A stretch of 64,000 nucleotides of DNA. Source: Sulfolobus sp. E5-1-F. Lineage in GTDB: Archaea; Thermoproteota; Thermoprotei_A; Sulfolobales; Sulfolobaceae. Both the position numbers and the translations under genes were made by a program. The stretch is taken from positions 2,392,001-2,456,000 of the forward strand of contig NZ_CP045687.1 in assembly GCF_009601705.1 (NCBI RefSeq), given 5' to 3'. The notes under the pieces were generated by a model that saw only the letters and a program-made list of their open reading frames with translations, did no database searches and was not told the DNA's origin. Positions 56,675 through 64,000 of this stretch are shown here, one piece after another (within the stretch, counting starts at the first letter, position 1; the number at the start of each line of letters is the position of its first letter).

Positions 56675-56713
56675 TTGCACACAGTTGCACATAATGATAC
56701 ATAAAAATACATA
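56675..56713. promoter_or_regulatory. Phased repeat array (TTGCACA x2, ATACATA x2) between divergent genes
   Basis: TTGCACA occurs at 56675-56681 and 56685-56691, exactly 10 bp apart. ATACATA occurs at 56697-56703 and 56707-56713, again 10 bp apart. All four share a TRCAYA core with starts at 56676, 56686, 56698 and 56708, so they lie close to one face of the helix. The array lies 35-73 bp upstream of the DUF5658 ATG and 50-88 bp upstream of the minus gene. It looks like a cooperative operator. Confidence 0.5.
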
Positions 56714-56747
56714 TAGTCTTTTTAAGTAAAAATTAAAATATTATCTT

Positions 56748-57029
56748 ATGAAAACCCTTTTAGTTCCGTTAACAACTTTTATGATGCTTGACGTTGTAAC
56801 TACAGCACTGGGATTATCCAGAGGTCTTATAGAGAGCAATCCATTAATAAACGCTTTGTACTCTTCACTACCATTTCCGATTTTCGTTATGGTATTCCTT
56901 CTCATGAAGGTAGGCGTATTAGCTTTAATATATATTCTTTACAAGTATACAAAACTTGATTTAGTTCTCATTCTTGGGATAGGCATTTCTCTGATAGTCT
57001 TCATTAATAACGTCCTTCTCATCTCTTAA
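56748..57029 (+). CDS. DUF5658-type small membrane protein
   Basis: This 93-residue protein has three hydrophobic segments: LLVPLTTFMMLDVVTTALGL, FPIFVMVFLLMKVGVLALIY and LVLILGIGISLIVFINNVLLI. The pattern LD-x2-TT-x-LGL and G-x-IESNPL matches DUF5658 domains of small archaeal membrane proteins, whose role is unknown. It starts with an ATG at 56748. Its 3' end overlaps the DUF1404 gene by 69 bp on the other strand. Confidence 0.72.
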   Translation: MKTLLVPLTTFMMLDVVTTALGLSRGLIESNPLINALYSSLPFPIFVMVFLLMKVGVLALIYILYKYTKLDLVLILGIGISLIVFINNVLLIS

Positions 57030-57566
57030 TAAATTATTTACATAATTTAGCAACAAATAGACAGCAATTAGGTTCATCATTAGGAACATAATTATACCTA
57101 AATATTCTAGTCCCTGGGAAGTATATAGAGTAGTATAGAGTGATGGACTTATCATTAATATTAAAGAAAGTATACTATCTCCTATCATCCATAAAGCTAA
57201 GAGAAAAATCTTAAAGTTTCTACTAAGTTCCCTTAGTGAAGAACCTACCATCAAGCCTCCTATTAATAAAGAAACCTCCTCAATTAATCGAACTGACAAA
57301 ATTTCAGCACCTAAATTAAAGAAATATGGATAATGCCAAAGGAAAGCTATTGAAGCCCCAACTGTAACGGCTACACTTTTATTCACAATTTTTCTCCTAA
57401 TGATATAATATGAAAGAAGAATACCAGCTCCAAAAAGGGAATAATGAGCTAACATATAAGGTATTGGATTATTGAACATAACCTCCTCTGTAAATGGATT
57501 AACAGAAACAACAATAAGAAAGATACATAAAATAAGAATTGTTATAAAAAAATAATTATTACTCAC
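56961..57566 (-). CDS. DUF1404-type membrane protein, downstream of soxM
   Basis: This 201-residue protein has about six membrane helices. It has His in AHYSLFGAG and FLWHYPYFF in membrane-facing positions and a conserved-looking WMIGDS in a later helix. Such DUF1404 proteins occur next to terminal oxidase genes in Sulfolobales, so a role in oxidase assembly is plausible. It starts 10 bp after the soxM stop on the same strand, so the two are co-transcribed. It ends by overlapping the DUF5658 gene. Confidence 0.75.
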   Translation of the reverse strand: MSNNYFFITILILCIFLIVVSVNPFTEEVMFNNPIPYMLAHYSLFGAGILLSYYIIRRKIVNKSVAVTVGASIAFLWHYPYFFNLGAEILSVRLIEEVSLLIGGLMVGSSLRELSRNFKIFLLALWMIGDSILSLILMISPSLYTTLYTSQGLEYLGIIMFLMMNLIAVYLLLNYVNNLLRDEKDVINEDYQRNAYPKNEN

Positions 57567-57575
57567 TTTTTCACC

Positions 57576-59948
57576 TTATACAAAGAGATGAAGATAGAAC
57601 GTACTGAATACTACGACCCATATGGCATCTACAAAGTGCCAATAATATGTTGCAGCAACTGAACCTCCATAGGGTGTCACTCCTTTATAAGCCCTTAACA
57701 GTACGAATGCCCACACAACTAGTCCCATGATTACGTGGAATCCGTGTAGACTTACTGTACTAAAGAAGAACGCAGTAAATGCTGATTGTTGTGGGGTGAA
57801 TTGTATTACGTGTGTAAACTCATAGACTTGTCCCATTAAGAATGTGAATCCCATAGCTGCAGTTAATATTCCTAAAGCTTTAAACATCTTCATATTCCCT
57901 TTCTTAAACTCCTCATAAGCCAAATGTGCCGGTATAGAACTTGAAAGCAGTATAACTGTCATTATTACTGGCAATGGGAAATACTCAACTCTTAATGGCG
58001 GTACATTTGCGTATGCTATCGGATTAGTAATTGGGCTCGCTACAAACATGTATCCTCCTATAAAGGACCCGAATAAACATATCTCAGCTAATATGAACCA
58101 CAATACCGCAGACCTAGCATCTCTCATTATGATAGTCCCTAATGATGGTGTCAATGCTACTCCATTATTTACACTACCAGCTGATACTGGTGAACCTCCA
58201 TCTAGTTGCATTGGAGGAGGTATTTGTTTAAACCATTGATCATATGCCCAGTATAACCCAGTCCCGATAAACGCTAGTATTAACAGTATACCAATTGGTA
58301 TTAGGTTAATGAACATGAACATAAAACCTAAAGGTATAAACGACATAACAATTCCAAGTATGCTGTAATATGGGAAGCTTACCCCGTGATATTCTTCGTC
58401 AAAACTACCATCCAATGATTTACCAAAACTTAACGGTAGTTTAACTGGCTTAATATAGAAATCTGGTTGACCTATCTGTATAGCGTTCCACGGGTCTATA
58501 GTTTCTACAACTTTCCCCTTTATCCATGAGTACAGCAAATCACCAAAAGCCATTAGTAAGCCTATCCCCATTAATACTCCTCCGACATCAGTCATTTGCT
58601 GAAATGGTGCGTAAATTACTGAGGGAACTGCAGCGTATCTTCTAGGCATCCCTAGAACTCCATCAATAATCATACCAGTAGCTATCAGAAATGCACCAGC
58701 TACTATCATTATAGTTCCACTTTTCACTATATCCTCGTGGTACCACTTACCACTAAAGTATGGGAAATAGTAAATCAAACCAGCTAGTAGCGCAAATAGT
58801 ATTGCGAATACCATATAATGGAAGTGTCCTACTACTAAATATGTACCGTTGAATGCGTAATCCAGTGGTACTAATGGAAAGAATACTCCAGTAATTCCTC
58901 CAACCAAAAATATGGCTATAAAGGATATAACTAAAATTGCCGGGGCCTTATATCTTATTTCTCCACCATATAAAGTCGCAGTCCAGTTGAATACCTTCAC
59001 TCCAGAAGGTACTGCAATCGCCATTGTTGTTGCTGATGATATTATCTGTGCCACTGTATTGTCAACAGCTGTGAACATGTGATGCATCCATACTCCTAAT
59101 ACGCTTAAGAATGCTATGGCCATTGATGATAGTGCGAGTGCTTTGTAACCGTAAATTTGCCTACCAACCATTCTAGGTAAGATTTCTCCGACCAGTCCCA
59201 TTGCAGGTAACATTAATATGTATACTTCGGGATGTCCAAAGAACCAGAACAAGTGCTGCCATAATACTGGGCTTCCACCTAATGATGCATCGAAGAATGG
59301 TAAATTCCATAACCTTTCTAGATAGGCGAAAACTAATCCAGCAGTTAATGGAGGCATTGCAACTACTAATAAAATTGCAGTAGCGAAGAATGACCAAGTA
59401 AATAAGGACATTTTAAAGTAAGGTATTTTCTTAAGTTTTATTATAGTCATAAGGAAATTAACTCCAGTAAGTGTTGATGAAATACCCGATAGTATAAGAG
59501 CAATCTCAACTAATATTACGCCTAACCCGTAATTCACTGATGTTTCGACAGATAAAGGAGCATACATATACCAACCTGTGTTTACAGGGCCGAACCACGG
59601 AGCTATGAGCCCCAAGAAAACTGCGGGAACTAAAATCCAAAAGGATAATGCATTTATTCTAGGCCAGTATAAATCATGGGCACCTATCATCCTAGGAATT
59701 AGATAATTTGCGAAACCCACTGAAATGGGCATTACCATGAAGAATATCATGAATATACCGTGTAAGGATACAGCATTATAGTAATCTACGGCACTCAAGC
59801 TTTGGTAAGTTAGCTGATATCTTATTAGTGCAGCATTAATTGCACCAGCTAATAGTGCAATTATACCTAGCGTTATATACATCTGTCCAATATCGCTTGC
59901 ACTGGTAGTGTATAATGCTACTTTTAAGACTCTTTTTATGTTCATCAT
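57576..59948 (-). CDS. soxM: SoxM, fused heme-copper oxidase subunits I and III
   Basis: This 790-residue membrane protein combines cytochrome oxidase subunit I (first about 580 residues, 12 helices) and subunit III (last about 200). Subunit I carries the copper/heme-binding region [22 protein letters not shown] (the Cu_B His and the cross-linked Tyr site) and the histidine pair in [11 protein letters not shown]. Subunit III begins about [19 protein letters not shown] and contains the His-rich WHFVDAIW. It pumps protons while reducing oxygen. It starts with ATG at 59948, with GATTTAAAAAA (59971-59981 on the minus strand) about 27 bp upstream. The fusion of I and III is a known mark of the SoxM complex of Sulfolobus. 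Confidence 0.96.
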   Translation of the reverse strand: MMNIKRVLKVALYTTSASDIGQMYITLGIIALLAGAINAALIRYQLTYQSLSAVDYYNAVSLHGIFMIFFMVMPISVGFANYLIPRMIGAHDLYWPRINALSFWILVPAVFLGLIAPWFGPVNTGWYMYAPLSVETSVNYGLGVILVEIALILSGISSTLTGVNFLMTIIKLKKIPYFKMSLFTWSFFATAILLVVAMPPLTAGLVFAYLERLWNLPFFDASLGGSPVLWQHLFWFFGHPEVYILMLPAMGLVGEILPRMVGRQIYGYKALALSSMAIAFLSVLGVWMHHMFTAVDNTVAQIISSATTMAIAVPSGVKVFNWTATLYGGEIRYKAPAILVISFIAIFLVGGITGVFFPLVPLDYAFNGTYLVVGHFHYMVFAILFALLAGLIYYFPYFSGKWYHEDIVKSGTIMIVAGAFLIATGMIIDGVLGMPRRYAAVPSVIYAPFQQMTDVGGVLMGIGLLMAFGDLLYSWIKGKVVETIDPWNAIQIGQPDFYIKPVKLPLSFGKSLDGSFDEEYHGVSFPYYSILGIVMSFIPLGFMFMFINLIPIGILLILAFIGTGLYWAYDQWFKQIPPPMQLDGGSPVSAGSVNNGVALTPSLGTIIMRDARSAVLWFILAEICLFGSFIGGYMFVASPITNPIAYANVPPLRVEYFPLPVIMTVILLSSSIPAHLAYEEFKKGNMKMFKALGILTAAMGFTFLMGQVYEFTHVIQFTPQQSAFTAFFFSTVSLHGFHVIMGLVVWAFVLLRAYKGVTPYGGSVAATYYWHFVDAIWVVVFSTFYLHLFV

Positions 59949-60058
59949 ATTAAGTGTTAAAATTTTATTTTTTAAATCTTTCTATTAAAAGCCAATAAAG
60001 CTAATCTATTTAGAGTTACTTAGATTATTAAATAAAAAAACATATGTTTCTTATCTAC

Positions 60059-60652
60059 TTAACTTGCTGTAGCATAAGGAGTAGTCACATTTGATGAAAC
60101 AATTACAACTGCCCACATCCCGCTTTGTGCGTGTCCTAAAATACCACAAACTAACATATAAGTGTCAGCGCTTAACGGTCCCCATAATCCACTATCTAAT
60201 TGACCGCTTGAAATCCCAGTTGTTTGATAATTGCTAGCGGTGGCGCCAACTACGTATAATATTTTACCAAACTTTCCAACATCGGGATTACTAGGGGTTG
60301 CGGTAGTGTTTTGTAAAAGGATTAAGTTATGGGGCAGGGATTGTTCATTTATATATTTCACGTAAACAGACCATCCTGCAGGGATGTAAATTTTCAGTTG
60401 TCCATTACTAGTACCATTAAAATTAAAAGTTGGTCCAGTCGTTAATGTGGCAATTGTCAAAAATACTGTTTTATTTGCAGAGTTATAGTTTAACGGAATT
60501 TGACTTGAGGTCGAAGTAGAAGTACTAGTAGCTGTGGGAGTAGGTGCCGAAAGTACTTGGTATTCATAGTATGCGTATACTGAAACTCCAACTGCTATTA
60601 TTGCAACTAGTACTCCAACAATTACGGGCAGAATAGAGGACTGCGCTTTCAT
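60059..60652 (-). CDS. soxE: Sulfocyanin SoxE, blue copper protein
   Basis: This 197-residue secreted and membrane-anchored cupredoxin carries electrons from the Rieske/cytochrome b part to the oxidase. It has an N-terminal membrane helix (about 8-28), then a Ser/Thr-rich linker and a cupredoxin domain. Type-1 copper ligands are His108 in SLPHNLIL, and Cys169, His174 and Met179 in VCGILGHAQSGM. The gene has a TATA-like TTTATAAAT about 30 bp upstream of the ATG at 60652. It is divergent from soxF. Confidence 0.95.
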   Translation of the reverse strand: MKAQSSILPVIVGVLVAIIAVGVSVYAYYEYQVLSAPTPTATSTSTSTSSQIPLNYNSANKTVFLTIATLTTGPTFNFNGTSNGQLKIYIPAGWSVYVKYINEQSLPHNLILLQNTTATPSNPDVGKFGKILYVVGATASNYQTTGISSGQLDSGLWGPLSADTYMLVCGILGHAQSGMWAVVIVSSNVTTPYATAS

Positions 60653-60697
60653 ATGCTAAATTGTTGTAACTAAGATTTATAAATTTATTACCTTATG

Positions 60698-60720
60698 TAG
60701 AGTATCATAATCATACTCTA
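60698..60720. promoter_or_regulatory. Perfect 8-bp inverted repeat between soxE and soxF
   Basis: TAGAGTAT (60698-60705) and ATACTCTA (60713-60720) flank CATAATC. It lies 46-68 bp upstream of soxE, just beyond its TATA box, and 76-98 bp upstream of the soxF ATG, so one regulator could serve both. A homodimeric regulator site is the simplest interpretation. Confidence 0.5.
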
Positions 60721-60795
60721 TATTAAAGAATGTAAACTTAAGTTAATAATGTTATACGATAAAACTTAAATATCTTATTAAGGTATATTAGAGTG

Positions 60796-61548
60796 ATGAA
60801 CAGAAGGACATTCTTGAGACTGTATTTAGTAGTAGGAGCTGCGGTTGCAATAGCCCCCTTAATAAAACCTTTAGCGGATTACGTAGGATACTTTTACAAT
60901 GAATTAAGTACTATGTCAAAGCAATATTTGGTAGCAAATAATACTGATGGACTAGCTGGATTTCCAAAATATAAAATAGGTAATATTAAGGATATACAAC
61001 AGCAGTTAAGTTCTGGATGTCCAGTCTACTTCTTCGCTTATCCATTAACTAATGAACCTTGTTTCCTAGTCGACTTACAAGCGCTTTTAGGTCAACCTGT
61101 TCCAGAGATACCAAATCCATACTATGGGCAATATGCGGGCCCACTAGGGCAAATAAAGACTATAAACGGTGTGGGGCCAAATAACTCCATTTATGCGTTC
61201 TCTGACGTTTGTGTGCATCTAGGTTGTCAGCTCCCTGCACAAGTTTTAGTAACTTCCGAAAATGGTCCAGGTTTAGATATTCAAAATTCAGTCCTCCATT
61301 GCCCATGTCATGGGTCATTGTACTTGCTAGCAAAGGGTGGTGTAGTTATTGGAGGACCAGCTCCAAGACCTCTCCCTATAATCCTACTAGAATATGATCA
61401 GAATACTGGTGACATATACGCAATAGGCACTAATGCTCCTTATTTTAGCGCATCGATACCCAGAACTACTCCATCAGATAACTTGCTTTATGATCCTAGA
61501 TATGACTATAGCGTACCCTCAAATCCCTCATGCAGCAAGGGTGGTTAG
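60796..61548 (+). CDS. soxF: Rieske iron-sulfur protein SoxF
   Basis: This 250-residue Rieske [2Fe-2S] protein of the SoxM complex takes electrons from quinol with the cytochrome b. It has a twin-arginine signal (NRRTFLRL, residues 2-9) followed by a membrane helix. The cluster ligands are Cys139 and His141 in DVCVHLGCQLP (disulfide Cys144) and Cys169 and His172 in CPCHGSL (disulfide Cys171). The ATG at 60796 is preferred to the GTG at 60793 because a TATA-like TAAATATCTT (60766-60775) is about 25 bp upstream and the message would be leaderless. It is the first gene of the soxFGHI operon. Confidence 0.94.
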   Translation: MNRRTFLRLYLVVGAAVAIAPLIKPLADYVGYFYNELSTMSKQYLVANNTDGLAGFPKYKIGNIKDIQQQLSSGCPVYFFAYPLTNEPCFLVDLQALLGQPVPEIPNPYYGQYAGPLGQIKTINGVGPNNSIYAFSDVCVHLGCQLPAQVLVTSENGPGLDIQNSVLHCPCHGSLYLLAKGGVVIGGPAPRPLPIILLEYDQNTGDIYAIGTNAPYFSASIPRTTPSDNLLYDPRYDYSVPSNPSCSKGG

Positions 61549-61549
61549 C

Positions 61550-63082
61550 ATGGTAGATGAACAAAGGAGTGGTCTATTCGATAGATTCATGAAATGGCTA
61601 GACGATAGATTAGGAATTTACGGTCATACTTTAAGACCTGCGCCTAGATACGCTTATTCGATAGATTATTGGCTGGGAGGGCTAGTACTCTCAGCGTTTA
61701 TATTTGAAGTGATAACTGGTGCTTTAGTTGCACTTTATTATACGCCAAGTGATCCATACACATCAACTACTTATTTAATAAGTAAAGTGCCGTATGGTGC
61801 TTTACTATTTAGCCTTCATAGCTGGGGAGCTTATGCTATGGTCTTTCTATTGTTAGTTCATATGACTAGGAACTTCTTTGTAGGAGCTTATAGACAACCA
61901 AGGGAAATAATGTGGATAGTTGGGGCTGGATTAGCTGGATTAACATTAACTGAAGCTTATTTAGGGTATTCATTACCTTACAACTTGATCTCTTGGGTTG
62001 CGACAACTACTGGGCTAAACTTATTCTCGTATATGCCATTTAACTTAGGTTATCTAATTTCACTATTCACTGTAGTAAATCCCAATCAACCCGGTATAAT
62101 GTCTGGCGTAGATCCTCTAGTGCAGAGATTCTTCGTATTTCACTGGATAGTTGGTGGTTTAATACTAGCACTTATAGGATTGCATCTTTATATATTTGAA
62201 AAGCATGGTATAACTCCGCCAGTATCTCAAGTTAAACCCGGCTATCCTGAACTTATAGATGAATATCAAGATAAGTTGAGGTCTGATCCCAAATGGGAAC
62301 TTCAACCATTAATGAGGTCAATAGGAATGGTAATAATGATATTCCTACTAACCTTTGGCGCAATATTTCTGATTGCTGGAGCAATACCATTTAATATTGC
62401 TATTACTGATGGTACTCCTAAATATTTAATGCCTTCATTTAATCCAGTAGAAGCTGCACAGACACCACCAGTCCCTGACTGGTACTTCCTATTCATTTAC
62501 TTCTTCTATAAGGCAGTAAGTCCAACTAATGCCTCTTTAATATTTTTAGGCTGGGTTGTAGTTACTGTATTATTCCCATTTATAGAGGAATACATATTTA
62601 GGCATAAGGCTCCACATCCAGCATTAAGGCCAGCATCAATTGCAATAGGAAGTGGTTTCATAGTTAGCTTCATAGTTAATAGTGTTTGGGCGGCTTTAAC
62701 ACCGGGAAGGGATATTGGACCTATAGGTGCTGAGGTAGATGGTGTAATTTTTCTAGTATGTTTTGCAGTAATATGGCCATTACTGAGGTATGTTGCTCAG
62801 CCTAGAGTTTTGGCTAAATGGCAGAGTTCTCCATTAACTGATGGTGGTGTTGTAATGGAGTATAAAGAGAGGAGAATATTAAGCGGGCTAACAGTACTGT
62901 TGATTAATATATCGATACTAGGTGGGCTAATATATTCTCTATATGAGGTGTTTTTACTTTCAAGCAATCCTATGATTAACCAATTTTTAATAGGTCAATT
63001 TTTAGGTACTTCCCTAATTTTATTTTCAATATCAATTTTCATAAACGTGGTGATGGGAATTGGAAAAAGCCAGGATATTTGA
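61550..63082 (+). CDS. soxG: Cytochrome b SoxG
   Basis: This 510-residue membrane cytochrome b oxidises quinol and holds two b-type hemes. Heme ligands are probably His90 and His104 in the helix starting LHSWGAYAM, and His198 and His212 in FHWIVGGL and GLHLYIF. About nine to ten helices follow, including the region PVPDWYFLFIYFFYK of quinol-oxidase cytochromes. The ATG at 61550 follows the soxF stop after one base, with GGTGGT as ribosome site. An upstream ATG at 61433 would give a 39-residue extension inside soxF and is rejected. The end overlaps soxH by 23 bp. Confidence 0.95.
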   Translation: MVDEQRSGLFDRFMKWLDDRLGIYGHTLRPAPRYAYSIDYWLGGLVLSAFIFEVITGALVALYYTPSDPYTSTTYLISKVPYGALLFSLHSWGAYAMVFLLLVHMTRNFFVGAYRQPREIMWIVGAGLAGLTLTEAYLGYSLPYNLISWVATTTGLNLFSYMPFNLGYLISLFTVVNPNQPGIMSGVDPLVQRFFVFHWIVGGLILALIGLHLYIFEKHGITPPVSQVKPGYPELIDEYQDKLRSDPKWELQPLMRSIGMVIMIFLLTFGAIFLIAGAIPFNIAITDGTPKYLMPSFNPVEAAQTPPVPDWYFLFIYFFYKAVSPTNASLIFLGWVVVTVLFPFIEEYIFRHKAPHPALRPASIAIGSGFIVSFIVNSVWAALTPGRDIGPIGAEVDGVIFLVCFAVIWPLLRYVAQPRVLAKWQSSPLTDGGVVMEYKERRILSGLTVLLINISILGGLIYSLYEVFLLSSNPMINQFLIGQFLGTSLILFSISIFINVVMGIGKSQDI

Positions 63083-63500
63083 ACTGTCAACTATAGTATT
63101 TGCAATTGTAATCTTAACAATTCTAGGTGTTTTTTCAGATATTTATCTAAACTCAATAAACACTGGAGCCTATCTATCGACTACTCAAAAACAAGATGCT
63201 ATTCCTATTAAGGTAATAGCTATACAATATGCTTGGGAATTCGTATATCCTAATGGGACTACCACAACCAATGAGTTGGTATTAAAAGCTAATCAGACCT
63301 ATTTGCTTGAAATCACATCCAAGGACGTTATCCACGCATTCTATATACCACAGTTAGGGTTCAAGTTTGAGGCAATACCAGGATATGTATATGATTTCTA
63401 CATAGTAGTTAACAAGCCTGGAGTATATGATATATGGTGTGCCGAATTTTGCGGCCCTGGTCATTACTTAATGAAAGGAACCTTAATAGTGGTGAGCTAA
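63060..63500 (+). CDS. soxH: SoxH, cytochrome oxidase subunit II (CuA domain)
   Basis: This 146-residue subunit has one N-terminal membrane helix and a cupredoxin domain holding the binuclear CuA centre. The ligands are present: His92 in VIHAFYIP, then Cys127, Glu129, Cys131, His135 and Met138 in CAEFCGPGHYLM. It accepts electrons for SoxM. It starts at a TTG at 63060, inside the end of soxG, with GGTGAT upstream, so translation is coupled. It is followed 1 bp later by soxI. Confidence 0.93.
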   Translation: MEKARIFELSTIVFAIVILTILGVFSDIYLNSINTGAYLSTTQKQDAIPIKVIAIQYAWEFVYPNGTTTTNELVLKANQTYLLEITSKDVIHAFYIPQLGFKFEAIPGYVYDFYIVVNKPGVYDIWCAEFCGPGHYLMKGTLIVVS

Positions 63501-63501
63501 T

Positions 63502-63948
63502 ATGGCTACCAATAGAAGGATGACTTCTAAGGACTACGCTTTGTGGACAATTACGATAATTGCATTCTTCTTTTTCTTTCTATGGATAGGAGATTTCGGA
63601 AATCTATCATATCTTACACAAAGTCCAATAACGACATATGTACAAACATTATGGAGTGCAACTTATATAGCAGCTGGTGGTGTTTTCGCAGTTTTCATGG
63701 GGAGTATAGTGTTTCTGTCAGTTAAATTTAGAGCTCCATCTGAAGTTCAAACTACAAGAAGAACAGTAAACGTAATGAGCTACTATTACGTCGCATTAAT
63801 TTTGGATTTGGTATTTGCAATTATAATAACCTATGAAATCTTTATAATGTCAGCCTATCAATTTATAACTGGTGTACTAGCGTCTGCTGATTTATTACTT
63901 TTTGCCTCAATTATCTACCTTGTTTACAAGTTATATTATCAAGAATAA
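63502..63948 (+). CDS. soxI: SoxI-like small membrane subunit of the SoxM complex
   Basis: This 148-residue protein has four hydrophobic segments: ALWTITIIAFFFFFLWIGDF, TYIAAGGVFAVFMGSIVFL, YYYVALILDLVFAIIITYEI and ASADLLLFASIIYLVYKL. The position directly after soxH, the length and the four-helix layout match the known SoxI of Sulfolobus. It has no cofactor ligands of its own. The gene begins 1 bp after the soxH stop, the last of the operon, and a T-rich tract follows the stop codon. Confidence 0.82.
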   Translation: MATNRRMTSKDYALWTITIIAFFFFFLWIGDFGNLSYLTQSPITTYVQTLWSATYIAAGGVFAVFMGSIVFLSVKFRAPSEVQTTRRTVNVMSYYYVALILDLVFAIIITYEIFIMSAYQFITGVLASADLLLFASIIYLVYKLYYQE

Positions 63949-63961
63949 ACTAAAGTTAATC

Positions 63962-63980
63962 ACTTTTTTATTTCTATTTA
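63962..63980 (+). terminator. T-rich terminator-like tract after soxI
   Basis: Thirteen to fifteen bases after the soxI stop come ACTTTTTTATTTCTATTT. Archaeal transcription often ends at such T-runs without a hairpin. The window ends shortly after. Confidence 0.4.
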
Positions 63981-64000
63981 CTATAATTATTTTAATAAAT

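Noticed and set aside
61433-61549. 39-residue N-terminal extension of soxG from an ATG at 61433
   Set aside because: It lies wholly inside soxF in another frame, and the ATG at 61550 has its own ribosome site and starts the conserved cytochrome b sequence.

Overview
The window looks like a chromosomal segment of a Saccharolobus/Sulfolobus species (thermoacidophilic Crenarchaeota, order Sulfolobales). The evidence is the AT-rich base composition, many TATA boxes about 26 bp upstream of start codons (leaderless transcripts), a LacS beta-glycosidase and a XylS alpha-xylosidase of Sulfolobus type, a thermosome gamma-like chaperonin subunit, an archaeal DUF1854-type ABC transporter and a complete SoxM terminal oxidase cluster (fused subunit I+III, sulfocyanin, Rieske protein, cytochrome b, CuA subunit). 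LacS closely resembles the well-known S. solfataricus enzyme but differs at scattered positions, so a close relative such as S. islandicus or another strain is likely.

Layout. 1-5 kb: the N-terminus of an alpha/beta hydrolase at the left edge, a solitary oligopeptide/oligosaccharide-type solute-binding protein, a second alpha/beta hydrolase, and a glucarate-dehydratase-like enolase-superfamily enzyme. 5.2-8.2 kb: a GH78 alpha-L-rhamnosidase gene reduced to its two ends by an IS200/IS605 element (tnpA+tnpB), followed by a small gene graveyard. 8.2-34 kb: a sugar-degradation region. It holds xylS, a large unrecognised glycosidase-like protein, lacS, two paralogous MFS transporters, an amidohydrolase, three intact and one frameshifted Gfo/Idh/MocA oxidoreductases, an aldo/keto reductase, an ABC exporter with a C-terminal DUF1854 domain, an orphan molybdenum hydroxylase large subunit, a divergent GH5-like / GH38 alpha-mannosidase pair, and an SDR. 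34.6-41.6 kb: glucose dehydrogenase, a processive GT2 glycosyltransferase, the thermosome subunit, a second enolase-superfamily dehydratase and 3-hydroxyacyl-CoA dehydrogenase. 41.7-57 kb: mostly housekeeping and poorly characterised genes. These include an Nramp-like transporter, diphosphomevalonate decarboxylase and phosphomevalonate kinase (mevalonate pathway), winged-helix proteins, a NicO-like permease, a GT4, an esterase, an MtnA/eIF2B-like isomerase, a SpoIIM-like membrane protein and several small membrane proteins. 57-64 kb: DUF1404 protein, soxM and soxE on the minus strand, and soxF-soxG-soxH-soxI on the plus strand.

How the genes work together (inference). Extracellular or imported xyloglucan, beta-galactoside, mannan and formerly rhamnoside fragments would be cut by XylS, LacS, the GH5-like enzyme, GH38 and the lost GH78. 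Released sugars could be oxidised by the Gfo/Idh/MocA, AKR, SDR and MDR dehydrogenases, hydrolysed by the amidohydrolase (possibly acting as a lactonase), and dehydrated by the two enolase-superfamily enzymes, in the style of non-phosphorylative Entner-Doudoroff/Weimberg pathways. The strongest candidates for something undescribed are: the unrecognised 592-residue protein downstream of xylS; the sugar-oxidation gene set as a pathway; the DUF1854-fused ABC transporter; several repeat arrays at promoters (the mannosidase shared TATA box, the soxE/soxF inverted repeat, the phased repeats before the DUF5658 gene); and a membrane-protein gene whose natural start is separated from its reading frame by a single stop codon. 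I saw no tRNA, rRNA or CRISPR array.
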